Shown here one piece after another: positions 47,498 through 60,000 of a stretch of DNA of 64,000 nt. The notes below the pieces were generated by a model. The model was given only the letters and a program-made list of their open reading frames with translations. It did not search any database and was not told the DNA's origin. Positions within the stretch are counted from its first letter, which is position 1, and each line of letters opens with the position of its first letter. Both the position numbers and the translations under genes were made by a program. Origin of the DNA: Parapristionchus giblindavisi. Taxonomy: Eukaryota; Nematoda; Chromadorea; Rhabditida; Diplogasteridae. The DNA lies in the NCBI GenBank assembly GCA_943737045.1, contig CALSFV010000223.1:868001-932000 (forward strand), written 5' to 3'.

Positions 47498-49875
47498 TCA
47501 ATCTCGCTGGGATACGGACTTGGCAGAGTTGGCCGTCTTTGAATCGGGCGTTTTCGCTGTTACCAATGCCTGTTTTTCCTCGTTAGATGAATTACTCTCA
47601 ATGTCCTCTGTTGGCTTGGAAACGACCTCCTAAAGTTAGGTACAAGTTCCGGAAGTTGAAATTTAAAAGGTTAAAGGACACCCCAGATTTGGAACATTAC
47701 GCGCAATCGTATACAAAAAAGTAACCGTATGAGTGGATTCACGGGTTTCGAAATGCGAGGTGTTCCTTGAAAATTAATTCTTAAAATGAGGGGAAAATGA
47801 AACCTTGTAGACGCGAATAAGAACCAAGATCAGGACAACGTTGAACACCATTGTTATGAGAGAGATGAAGATGATCGCGATGTGGGTGCGTTTCGCACCT
47901 GGATTTATTGATTTATAATTAACATGGTTGGCGTGCCTGTTTGTAGGATCTGATAAAGTGTTGCCCCATTTCAACACAAAGTAAGCGAGAGTGCATTGTC
48001 AGAGCGGGGGAAGTTTCAAAAGAGTTCTTGTAAGGCCAGAAACTGAAGAAGTTCGGATAAATAATTAATTATTATACTAAAGACAGAAGACCTCCTTTCA
48101 TTACTCTCTAGATTCAATGGCAACCCTTCTTGGCTAATCTTGATAAATAGTAAAATAAATAATAATAATAATAATCACTTTTGTCCATGTAGAAGTTCTC
48201 GTCGACAGATCCTCCTGAATCAATCAATAATCAGTCAATTATCGTGCCTAAAAGGCGTTCTCAGTAAGAATGCAAGCAATATGCCGTAGTTGATGAAAAT
48301 CGTTTCAATGCGCTCAAAATTCACAGGTGGAGTGGTGGGATACACTTCAGCCAAAAAAAATTGGACTCCAAATGTGATCTTTGATCTTATTAAATTACGG
48401 TAATACCGAGCACAGCAATCGATATTCCGATCATGTAGAAATCGACAATGATCGACAATGCCTGAATGTATACTTTATTTTATTGATTTATTGATTGACG
48501 ATTCAATTGATTTATTGATTTATTGATTTATTGATTTATTGATTGATGCTTACAGAGTGCACAATAGCGATGATGATCAAGATACCGTTACTGCAAGAAA
48601 AAAAGATAGTTGTGAGAATTTTTTAAAACAAGCAAAAGCTGGGGTAAAAAGTATGTCCAGAGTTTCAAGTTCTGTTCGTATCCCAAAGTATTGCATAACA
48701 GATATCTAAATAAATAAATAAACAAATGTAGCGCGAACTTTTTCTTGATTCCTTGCATGACGATATACGCCATAGCATAAGCAATCAACCAACAGAAGAG
48801 TTGATGGATCTACAAAATTCTTTTTTTTTTTTAAATATGATAAGCTCTCATCAGTTGTATTATAAAGGTAGAGGTAAAGGCGATCCCGATACTCAAGTCC
48901 TGCGGGAGAGCACTGCTAGGCCAGAAATAATTCAAGGCGCATTTTTTCCATTTTATCGTGCAAAAAAAGCGATTTCAAACAACATTTGCATGTAGTTTTT
49001 TTTTTACTTTAAAAAAATGGAAATAAAGTAGGATATTTGAATTGTTCTTCTTCACAATTGGTAAGCATCTTTTCATTCATTCAAATTCTCTCACTCGCCT
49101 AACATGGCCCACGAGGAAAGCATTTTTAAATTTATTTTATTTATAAATCCCGCAGGACTTCCAGTATAATTGGATGTCACGCCGACAAAGAAACGATTCG
49201 GAAAAGTATTCCCCTTGCGCAAATTTCTTCATTTTAATCTTTTTACTCGTTCATACTTCATTTTGATAATAAATAAATTAAAGTACGTAAATGAGGCTCA
49301 CTCTAGTAGACGCCGTCGTGTTAGTCACTATTCCCACCACGAAGAACGTGAAATAGCCCAGCATCAGGAATACGGTAATGACGCGACCGACGAACTGCAA
49401 AAATTTATTTTTTATTTTTTTAAAAATTTTTTTCATTTTTTAAAAATTATTTTTGATTAAACGAATCGGATGGGACCGCATGATCTTTATATATCACACA
49501 CTGTTTCTCAGTTAGAACAGACAAGATTGACAACTTTTTAAGAAAAGTTGGCAAATCAATCATCAAATGCCGTATGCATAAACATTGGCGAAACGTGACG
49601 TGACAAGCGTATGGGAGGAATCCCGGCAAACGCCTGCGCCTACATTTGTGACGTCACGTTTGTCTGCAACGGTTTACCAACGTTCATACATACGACCAAA
49701 AGGAAGATCATTTTACTATGTATCGCGTTTTCTCGTAAACGCTTAATTAATTAATTAATTTATCTACGCTTAAATATTATCGATTAGTGGGGATTTTCAC
49801 CGTATCTGCGACTTTGGGAATGAGCGAGGTCTTCGGATCCGCATGGCACTTTTCCTTGATCCATACAACCTCCAT
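47498..49875 (-). CDS. Four-helix membrane protein of unknown family, 8 exons
   Basis: Exons in order 49875-49801, 49394-49302, 48809-48739, 48590-48554, 48461-48407, 48214-48179, 47898-47804 and 47629-47498 keep phase and encode 197 aa. Predicted helices: TM1 RVITVFLMLGYFTFFVVGIV, TM2 LFCWLIAYAMAYIVM, TM3 spanning exons four and five (ILIIIAIVHSALSIIV), TM4 HIAIIFISLITMVFNVVLIL. Both ends are then cytoplasmic, with a polar Ser/Lys/Glu-rich tail ending SVSQRD. The start ATG (49873-49875) is the first in its exon; a further 5' exon near 50030 may be untranslated. The layout recalls tetraspan families, but no signature motif fixes one. Convergent with the chemoreceptor; stops are 411 bp apart. 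Confidence 0.65.
48865..48945 (+). repeat. SINE-like repeat, family S, fragment
   Basis: AGGTAGAGGTAAAGGCGATC, GTCCTGCGGGAGAGCACTGC, TAGGCCAGAAATAATTCAAG match the unit at 18290. It lies in the intron between four-helix-protein exons 49302 and 48809. Confidence 0.5.
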
Positions 49876-50382
49876 ACCTGGTATTTTATTTATTATATTA
49901 TTTATTCTTATAGTTGAATTTATTCCATCAAGTATAGTCATTAAACTACTGTTGGTAATGAGATGGGAAAAGGATTTTAAGCTTGAAGAGGAAACGCTTG
50001 AATAAAAGTTATCGATTTACTTAGACATGGTCCTGAAAACAAGAAACACAGTGTAAACAACTCACCTTATTCCTATCGACCGAGACCGACGAGTACAAAA
50101 CTACGAAATGAATTTAATTACCAAGTGAATGCAATTTATCTAATCTATGCATGTACGCTTTCATACACAAACAAATTATAATGTCTTTTATTTAATTATT
50201 TATTTATTTATTTATTCAATCTTGTATATTAAGTGTTTTTCATGCGATGTTTCTGGCTTACAATATGAACAAATGAGATGATGGGGAGACTCAATCGAGA
50301 AATCCCTACGTCAAGATGTCATATCGTACCGGACGATCGACAAGATCGACATTCAAACATGAACTTTATGCATCAACACTGG

Positions 50383-50590
50383 CTCTGGTATTTTGCCACT
50401 TAAAGTCTACTTAAACTACGTCACAGACTTTAAGTAGACTTTAAGTAAACTTTAAGTGGAAGAACATTTGACGAAATGCATTACAGTATACCACACCACT
50501 TTAAGTAGACTTACGTCTCACTTTAAGTTTACTTAAAGTCTACTTAAAGTGGGAAAGTTTAAGTAGACTTTAAGTGGCAAAATACCAGAG
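50383..50590. repeat. Foldback MITE family E
   Basis: CTCTGGTATTTTGCCACTTA and the reverse TAAGTGGCAAAATACCAGAG, with AAGTCTACTTAAA repeats between. Complete copy in the spacer between the two minus-strand genes. Confidence 0.75.
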
Positions 50591-51042
50591 AACACTGGAC
50601 TACGTGCACTCGCCATAGAAGAAAATGGAGGGATGTGATCCGCGAGGAACTAACCGGCGAAGACGGATCTATAACACAGCGTTTCAGCCCTGTGGGGAGA
50701 GCGGACGCAGAATTTTTGGCAAAATGCCAATAATGCGCATCAATGCAGGGGAGGCGGAGTCTCTCTTCTCCGCGCCCTTGCATGCGTCGCGTGTCGCGTC
50801 GCGTGTGTGTCTAACTGTCTGCCTCTTTCTCGCGCGCGTTGTCTCTCTTTTTCTCTCGTCGCCTCGCTAGATTCAGCTCTCGAAACGCTGTGTATAATAC
50901 TTGTAAGTAACTATTATGTAATATGTAAGATATAAGTATGTAAGTAATATGAACAAAAATCTGTGACCTGTGCAACACATGCATCCCGTCGTACAACGCA
51001 ATCGTGTGCGAGCAGCGAAAAAAGTTTACACATAAAACGACT

Positions 51043-54000
51043 TTATTCCCGTATACTCTTATTTTTAGCCATATTATTAGACGTTTTATTATGCTTGGTA
51101 GTTTCAATATCCGTATCCATTCGTTCCGAATCGTCCGACCTACTTTGTGGAAGGAAAAACTTGCAGCGCGGGCCAGCACCTAGAAATTAATAATTGAAGT
51201 GAGTAAAATTTAGTTTTACTCTGATTCGCATTCAGTGTATTTGCGCAAAAGCCTCATTAGGTTTGTTCGCGCCAAATTTTTAAAAAAATTCCTGAAATTT
51301 GCCAAAAAAATTCAGACCTTTTTCAATATCTTCAATCGATTCTGTGGAATTTGAAGTGTCCGAATCGATATTTGACGTGGGCGATTGGGTCTGAACAGTG
51401 AATTTTATAACTGTTGCCTAAAAAGTTGTGCAATTAATAAAGCTCAAGAGAGTCTACAAAAAATAATTAAATTATTGAGCTTAGCCCCATTTTTAAGAGT
51501 ATTAATAAGAGCTTACTTCATCAATCACGGTCGGCTCTTCCCGAATGTCAGCCTGAAAAGATGCATAAAGTCACCCCGAGCTAATTTGAAACTTTCCGCT
51601 CTGGCAGCGCTCTCTCGTAGACAAAGATGGCGAGAGAGCATTGCCAGAGTGGAGAATTTCATGTTAGCTCGAGGTGAATATTATTACCTACCTTTAATAA
51701 TATTTGAGGTAAAATATAAAATTGAAGATCAAGGCATGCGTGGTTTCGTCTTTTTTTTAAATTCAGTAAAATCCAATGTAAACTTACAATGCTGCCCAAT
51801 CCATTCGTAGAATTGAACGGTGACATAGAAGTCATTCCGTTGCCCTTCAAACGCTGTTCGTAGTACCTTTAAAGGAAACCCCACGAGATATTTTGAAACA
51901 CTCCAATCTGATCACATTCTCTCGCTTTCTTAGTCTGCGAGAGAGCATTGCCAGAGCGTAGAGTTTGAAATTAACTCGGGATGTGTCTTTAAGTGATCGT
52001 ATATTTCTGCACAATGTGCGTAGTAATAATTATTGAAAGAACGGTCCAATCACATTTGGAAAGACAGTGAAACATTAAAGTGACACCCCAAGATTATTTC
52101 AATCTCTCCGCTCTGGCCACACTCTCTCGATTTCTTTGTCTACGAGAGAGCTTGAAAAAATCTTTATCTTGCTTTATGCACTATTATTTTCATCAACGCT
52201 TACTTTTCAAGGAATCGTTCGCGTGCACTCTTCATCCTCTTCGGAGTGTTCGTTCCCGATGGGGGATTCGATGAATTTCTCCTTTTTGCCCTACATTTCT
52301 TTGGCTGCACTTTGTTGTTAGGAGGCTTACCTTGTACGGCTCTGAAGAAAAAGAATTATATTGTGGTCATAATATTGAATCATTGGATTTAAAGGCATAC
52401 CCCGCGCTATGATTCGCTCCGGCAATGCGCTCTCGCTCTCGTTATCTACGAGAGAGCGTTGTCAGAGCGGATAGTAAAACTATGATAGCTCGGGGTGTAC
52501 CTAATTTATTATTATAATAAATATCTAATCATCAATGATAACTTTTGAGTGCACTTTAAAGTCTACTTTATATGTTAAATCGAGTCAGCGATCATGATGC
52601 TTTGACATCGCCAAAAATACGATTCTCATTTGCATTGCCGGTGACACGTGGGCGATTTATTTCCGTGTTTGCCGTTACATGGTGCTCAAAAGTTAGTAGA
52701 GTACATCGAAGGGAGAACGCAGAATACGTAATTACTTGGCACCCAATTTTTAAATTTATTAATTTTCATCGAAATTTAGAACAGATATCAATACACCATA
52801 TAAAGAATAATGAGAAGATGATCAAGGAGTTAAGACCTCCGGACATGATTATACCATTTTCCAATATTGCCCACGACAATTATCTCCCAAACTGCCATGC
52901 TACCCAAAAACACTGCAATCTTACCGACGGAAATCAATCGATCCCCTCCCGTCATCCTATTTTCTGTCAGTTATAGCATGGTGGCATAGAGTATGAGAAT
53001 AAAATACATATTTTAGTGTATTTCTGTCTCATGTCTATCTCAACAACGCGTCATCGACAAGCATCGGTGGTTCAGTGGTAGAATGCTCGCCTGCCACGCG
53101 GGCGGCCCGGGTTCGATTCCCGGCCGATGCAATCTTTTGCACGCAGCAAAGAAAATACATAATTTTAAAATAATTTAAAGTGCATGCATATTTATTCTTG
53201 TACATCTATTAGTACTATTAATTTAATTTGCATTCCTCACGCATAACAACTATGATAAATTGTCCGTATCTCACCTCTTGATCCGCCCTCCAATCGATAA
53301 TTTCGGTTGTGGCTCGCTCATAGCCAGTATATCACTGCTCATTCTTCTCATGCAATTCACTGCATTCTGCCGCTCCTGCTCCTCTTTCTGTAAGCGATGA
53401 TTACGGTACTTTTTAGGTACTGTAGGTACAGTAACCGGTAGGTACAGTAACCGGTAAATACAGTAACCGGAAGGTACAGTAACCGGCTACAGTAACCCGA
53501 TCCAGGTGAGACCAACCTCTTCACGCGTCTTCTTCTCGGTCAGGTACTCTCGCCTCTTCGAACTGATCACTATCCATAGCACCTTCCAGAAGTAGATAAT
53601 CATCTGGGAATGTTGCATAAAATGTTCAAGTACTAACAGTTAGTTGTAAGTTGTAAGTAAGTAAATAAGTAATTGTAAACACAGTACCTGTAAACACATC
53701 TAAGCATGGTTATGTAAAGTACAGTACAGCAGAATGCCGTAACGAAAACTTTGAATGAAATTGTGACTCGGTATTTCGTAGAAAAACTGTTAATAAGCAG
53801 AAAGACAGTAAACAATAACCTCGATCACGGTGAGCAAGTTCAATCCCAGAAACAGGCCCATCACACCACCAAGATCACCTGAAATCGATGAATACTCTGA
53901 AAATCGATCAATAAATTGCAAAATCAATCAATATCTTACTGAACACTTCGGTCAACGTTCGATCTTGCATTTGCCGATGAAGGGTGTAGATCATCTCCCT

Positions 54001-57000
54001 ATAGTAGACGTTGATTGCGACGTAGTTTTCCCTGAATCAATCAATAATCAGGATTACCGTAATCTTCTCTACAACATGCCCTACAGAAATTTAAGAAAAT
54101 CAATCAATAAGTAACTCTAAAGTAATCCATTTTAGAAATCTCTACAGAGATTCAAGAAAAACAATCAATAAGTAAGTCTACGGTAATTTTTTTAGATGAG
54201 GATCAATCGATGTGTCACCGTAATCTCACTGATAAATCGATATCTACCGTAATCTCACTTAATAAATCAATATCTACCGTAATCTCACTTGATTAATCGA
54301 TATCTACCGTAATCTCACTTGATATGTTCCTTGCTCACGTTCGTGTTGGCCGCGTGGATCCAGTTCACTGCACCCTTCGCCATGCCTCTACCGTACGAAT
54401 TGTACGCGCTGTACTCCCAACTGGAAATAAGATATTAGTAGATTACGGTAGTTGATTATCGATTACCGATCACATTCCATCGTGCATTCCGAACAATCTG
54501 GCCAGTAGAACTCCTCGGTGGTTTCTGAATAGTTTTTTTTTTTGATTAAGAAAAAATAATGCATAGTACTGTTCAAAATGTAATATCATGATAGTTTGAG
54601 AGAGTTTAAAGGGAGCGTAACCTCACTCAATGGACTCTTCATTACGCACACTATTTCGCTGTTCTCTAACAACGAGAGAGCATTGCGCGTCGAAGAGACC
54701 ATTGAGTGAGGTAACGCTCCCTTTAAGTAGTATGTCTTTATAGAGAATAAAACTTTTCAAAAAAGTACAGTCAGCCTATAAATTAAGAGATGGCTTGGTC
54801 CGAGCTACTGGCAACAGGTGGAATGCACTCTATGAAGTTTTCCGAGCTCCCCGTAATCATCTAACAACCATTGCTTGAATTTATAAATTGATTGATGGTT
54901 GGATGGATGGATGGATGGATGATAAACTACTCACCATTATGATTGTGCACGATGTGCGTCTTCAGACATTGTATTGACTCCAATGGGGTGCACGACCGAT
55001 ATTCTGAAGAATACCGTAATCTAAAACACTCGTGGCGAGAGACCTACCGCCGCCAATGTTGTACACGAACGGACTGCAACCGCACTGCTCGTGGAAGAAC
55101 CTGATAATAAGATTTAATTATTGATTTATCGATTTTTCCGTGATATTTCGAAACTGCATTTATCACTGACATCACATTAATAATACAATATAAAAAGTAT
55201 TTAATTATTTACAATTTAAAGGCACACCAGAGCAAATTTTACTCTCCGCTCAAAAGGCTCTTGTCAGGCTCTGTGGCAGACAAAGAAAGCGAGAGAGTGT
55301 GGCCAGAGCGGAGAGTTAGGTCGGTATGCGCCTTTGAAGGAAAACATGTCGATACTTTGCTTTGCAGATGCTGACGCAGTCCTTCGACGAATACTTCACC
55401 GTGACATTAGTACGAAATCTCTCGGGAAAGGTAGAGGAGCAGTTGCCCCAGTTATCACGATCCAGAAGTGTGTACTGAAAATAAAAGGTGAAGGAACATC
55501 CCGTTAGTCAACGAACATAGATCCCTGCAAGGCCAATGGTAATTCAAGGCCAATTCTGTCCGGAGCGCCTAATCTCTTCTTTCAGACCGTCACTTTCCCT
55601 AGTTAAGGACCCCATGGGAATTATTCCCTTAAATATATGGAATAATTCCACAAAAAATGAGTCCTTAGCTAGGGAATTTTCTGTTAGTGTAGTTTAAAGG
55701 ATCAACAGTCGAATCCCCTCCTAGAAGGCTTTGGAATGCCTGGAGGTGTACTTCCAACTGTCAAGCAGGCCTAATGGACGATAGCGGAACGTTTTCGTGG
55801 GTTTTCTACATCAATCAACAAGTTTCAGTTCGATCGTTTTCTTAAATGGAGAATAACATCTCTCAGAGACGGAAGAATAAGAACTTGCAAGAAAATTCCC
55901 CCCTGACTTACTCTTCTGCACTTACAAGGGGATGGTCGCAACTGGTCCTGGCCATATGAGATGGCAATAACATTACTAGGATCAGTTTTCGATGCTGATT
56001 ACGAATCCGTTTTCAGAAAGTGCCTAATCGACCTGATTTTCGAGAAAATCGGTATTTTAATTCGGAAATTCGTGTGGTTTCCTGCACTAACCGTCCGGGT
56101 GGGCTGGTGAACTCATCTATAAACTCTCGTAGTTGTCTGGCTTTCATCACCGGATCTTTCCGATGCAATCCAGATAGTTTGTGAGGGAAATTACACGAAT
56201 TTTCGAATTAACAAGCCTAATTTCAATACCGATTTTCACGAAAATCAGGTCGATTAGGCACTTTCTGAAAACGGATTCGTAATCAGCATCGAAAACTGAT
56301 CCTAGCCATGTTATTGCCATCTCATATGACCAGGACCAGTTGCGACCATCCCCTTGTTAGTGCTGATAAGATAAATGTATATATGTATGTATGTAGTTTA
56401 ATAATGAATACAATGATCATAATAGTGTGCTGATCTGCATTGCTTATTTTCCCCGTTCAAAGAGATCTCAGTTATGCTTCACAGCCTTCTCATAAACTTT
56501 AAACTTGGAAATGCCTTTGCTATTTCTCTGGGATTTTTATAATAATATTATTATTTATTTATCCTATCAGTATATTTTAATTTGCAGAGGGTGACCAAAA
56601 CAGGGGAATCTTCTTATGCACAAGGCCCGTCCGCATTTGAAAAGTTGATTATGTAGAATAGTCAAATGATCGTGGAGATCTATTAATAATAATAATAATA
56701 ATATTTCATCATTTCTTACAGAGGGGGACCCACGAGTTTTTTCGTGACTAAACTGGCCAGACAGAACTATTGATCACATCTCCTTGTATACAAAAACAAT
56801 TTTCTCTAAAACTTTAGATGCCCCAGAATATCGTAATTCGGACTTAAAGTTCATTGATATGCCCAGGGAAAGGAGCGAGTTTTTGAAATTGAAGCACAAA
56901 TGTATAGAAAATTGCAAACGGGAATCGAACCCGCGTGGCGCGGTTACAAGCGCTGACTACTAACCACTGAGCCACACGCTCTACGCGGTTAACCAGTCAA

Positions 57001-60000
57001 ATCTAATAGAGAACAGAATGTCACTTCCTATGTCCCACGTTCTTCATGTCAATAGCGCAGCCCAAATCTCGTGGGTCCCCTTCTTTAAAACGTGAATAGG
57101 CTATGAAAGGGAGCGTGACCTCACTCAATGGCCTCTTCATTGCGCGCACTATTTCTCTGTTCTCTAACAACGAGAGAGCATTGCGCTTCCAAGAGACCAT
57201 TGAGTGAGGTTACACTCCCTTGAAGTAATGCGGTATGCACTAATTACTTGATCAGAGCGAAACGCACCCTGTACGCGGCAAGACTCGAGTAGACGCGATC
57301 GCCCGGCGAGACGCTGATACCCTGAACCTGCATTGGATGGTACTTTTGTAAATCGGAAAAAAATTGAAAACAAAAAAAATCTTTAGAGAAAGAGCGGACC
57401 TCTGCTCCTCGATAAGTGTCCGATGATGGCTCGTCTACGTAGTACCTGTAACTTGTATTCTAATACACAGCGTTAGTCCAACACAGGGAGAGTGGTGATT
57501 GAAACTTGTCAAAATACCATAGCATTTTTCTATGGTGTGGTGGAACCATCTGCGCTCTCCCACTTTTGCGGACGATCTCTCCTTTTCGCATACAAACATG
57601 TGCCCCCCCTCGAAGCCGTTGCTCCGAGGGCGGTGAGAGAGAGCACAAACTGTTGAAGTACACCATGACCTACCTCTGGCAACTGTCTCTCGTGAGCAAG
57701 GAAAATGTGAGAGCATTGCCAGAGAGGATATTATCAAAATAGAATGGGGCGTGCCTTAAAATTATTCGCGAAAGTTATTGAAAATTTATATTATACCAAA
57801 ATCCGTTCTCGAATTGGTTCGTGCTGAAGGACTCCAGGTCCTCCTCCATATGGGCATCCAGAACCATTTGGAGACTGAAAACATAAATATTTACATTATT
57901 CTTTTGCATATTATTTTTGCGAACATTTCATTCATAATATGTTTATCAAAAGCACATTTGATCGAAAATTCGGGTGTGCTGGTGCACTAGCATGACTGTA
58001 CTATGGTGTGCTGTGACTGTGGTGTGTTCCCTTTTTATTATTATGAATATTCATTCATATCAATTGATTATTGCACACTACAGAGAAGTCTGCAGTTTGA
58101 TAGATGTTCAACTCATAGCAACGGCCACAGGGCGAATGAAAACGCAATTCTAAGTCAGGAATGTTAAAAATAAAAAACATACCCGCTGTCCACTCCCTCT
58201 TCCTTCTGCTTTCTCATCCATTCAAAGGCCGAATCGATGAGATTCAGCATCTGACATCGCCCGTAACTCGTCAGAACCGCTTTGACGTACCTTTTATTAA
58301 ACTATTTTTTTCGATTTCAAGGAAATATCCTTTTTAACATTCATATATGAGACAGTCAAACATTAGGTTATTTTTTAAACAGTAACCTGCAACAGTCAAA
58401 CTTTCTGCCAGCGAAGGAGCACATCTTGAACATCTCGCTGCATTTGTACCTGTGCGTACAAGATATGAAACTATGAAACTAGAAGAGCAAAGACAATGTT
58501 GTTTGTTATTTATCTACTCTCCGATCTGACAATGCTCTCTCCCGATCTTTGTCTATGAGAGAGCGTTGTCAGAGTAAAATTAGAAAAAACAGCTTACCCT
58601 CCCTCAAAGAAGAACTTCTTTATGCTAAACTCCGGATGTTTGGTGACATAGTCGATGAGAGCGTCCTCGTTTTGCCGTAGCTGCTCCTCCGTCGTCGAGC
58701 CGTACAACCACTGTCAAATGTCAAATCAAATCATTTATTTCCTTTATAAGAATGGTACACGATTCAGTACTTCTTATCACGATACCCGAGGTCAGGAAAA
58801 CTAGTTTTCTTATGCAAAAGAAGTCGATCCAGTGTATGCCGTTCGGTTGGGAAACACTTTCTCAACCGAAAAACCACTGTAATTATCATAATATGGTCTT
58901 TAAAGGCACGCCCGTAGCTACTAGTTAGTGTGATACGCTCCTCTCTGGCAACACTTTCTCTTCCAGGCAAAGAGAGTGAGAGAGTGTTGCAAGAGCGGAG
59001 AGTTTCAAATTAGCTCTAGGTGTCACTTTAAAGTCACAGCCCAAGCTAATTTTACTCTCCGCCCTATTCCCAAACCTATGAGGAATTAATCAATAATTAT
59101 GTTTACCTGCACATCAGAAGTAGACTGTAGTAGATACTGTAGAACCGGTACTGAGAGATCACCCGTTTTATTCAATTCTGTACAAAAACAATTGTATTTT
59201 ACATAAAGAAAACTCTTTTCAATAGAAATTTTTCAATAGAACAGAAAATCGATTTTTATTTTTTTTCAATGTGCGAAATAGAAGCACCGTCATGTGACGT
59301 CCATTCATCGACCAAACCAATGATCATTATATATTAAAAACTAAAGGCTCACCTCGATCTAATTTGAAACTCTCCGCTCTGGCAGCACTCTCTCGCTCTA
59401 ATCGTTTACGAGTGAGTGTTGACAGAGCGTAGAGTAATGAAATTAGACAGGAGTGTTCCTTTAGATGAAACTAACCGTTGATATATGATCTCTTGATCGG
59501 GTTAAAGTTGCACACGGTGACTTTGGGAAAGGGTAAACCCTTATTAGATATGATGAAAGAAATCTAAAAAAGTGTGCGAACTGCTTTAGAGAAACAAGAA
59601 AATGACAGTTTGAACCTCAACTTTAGCCCATTTTTTTAGAGAATGGCTAAAAAAAGGTTGCTAAAAAATAAAATTGCTTATATGACAGTTTTTGCTTCAT
59701 TAGGAGGCAAAAAACTGATTAATAATTATGAAATGAAATGAACAAATAGCTCAAGGGGTCATTCGACAATTAAAAAAACAACGAATTTTAAAGACTAATT
59801 TTGGTTGCCAAGGTGTATTTCCGACCACCCCCCCCCCCCAAATAAGCGAAACTATTCATAAACATATTTTTCAATACTTTATTCATTTGGGAAAAACCCT
59901 CGCGTTATGGGGCGCTATACGGCGCTACGCCGCGTGATGCGAAAATGCCAGCGTGCATTAGATCATTTATTATACATATATAATTTGGCAAATGCGACCA

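Noticed and set aside
52572..52976. 134-codon plus ORF antisense to the DEG/ENaC gene
   Set aside because: It lies in a channel intron, begins in AT-rich sequence, lacks recognisable domains and has no partner exons. Kept only as a weak possibility.
57240..57267. Extending DEG/ENaC exon 57327-57268 through FALIK to a GTAATT donor
   Set aside because: That donor gives the wrong phase for the next exon; the GTGCGT donor at 57267 keeps phase and a normal loop length.
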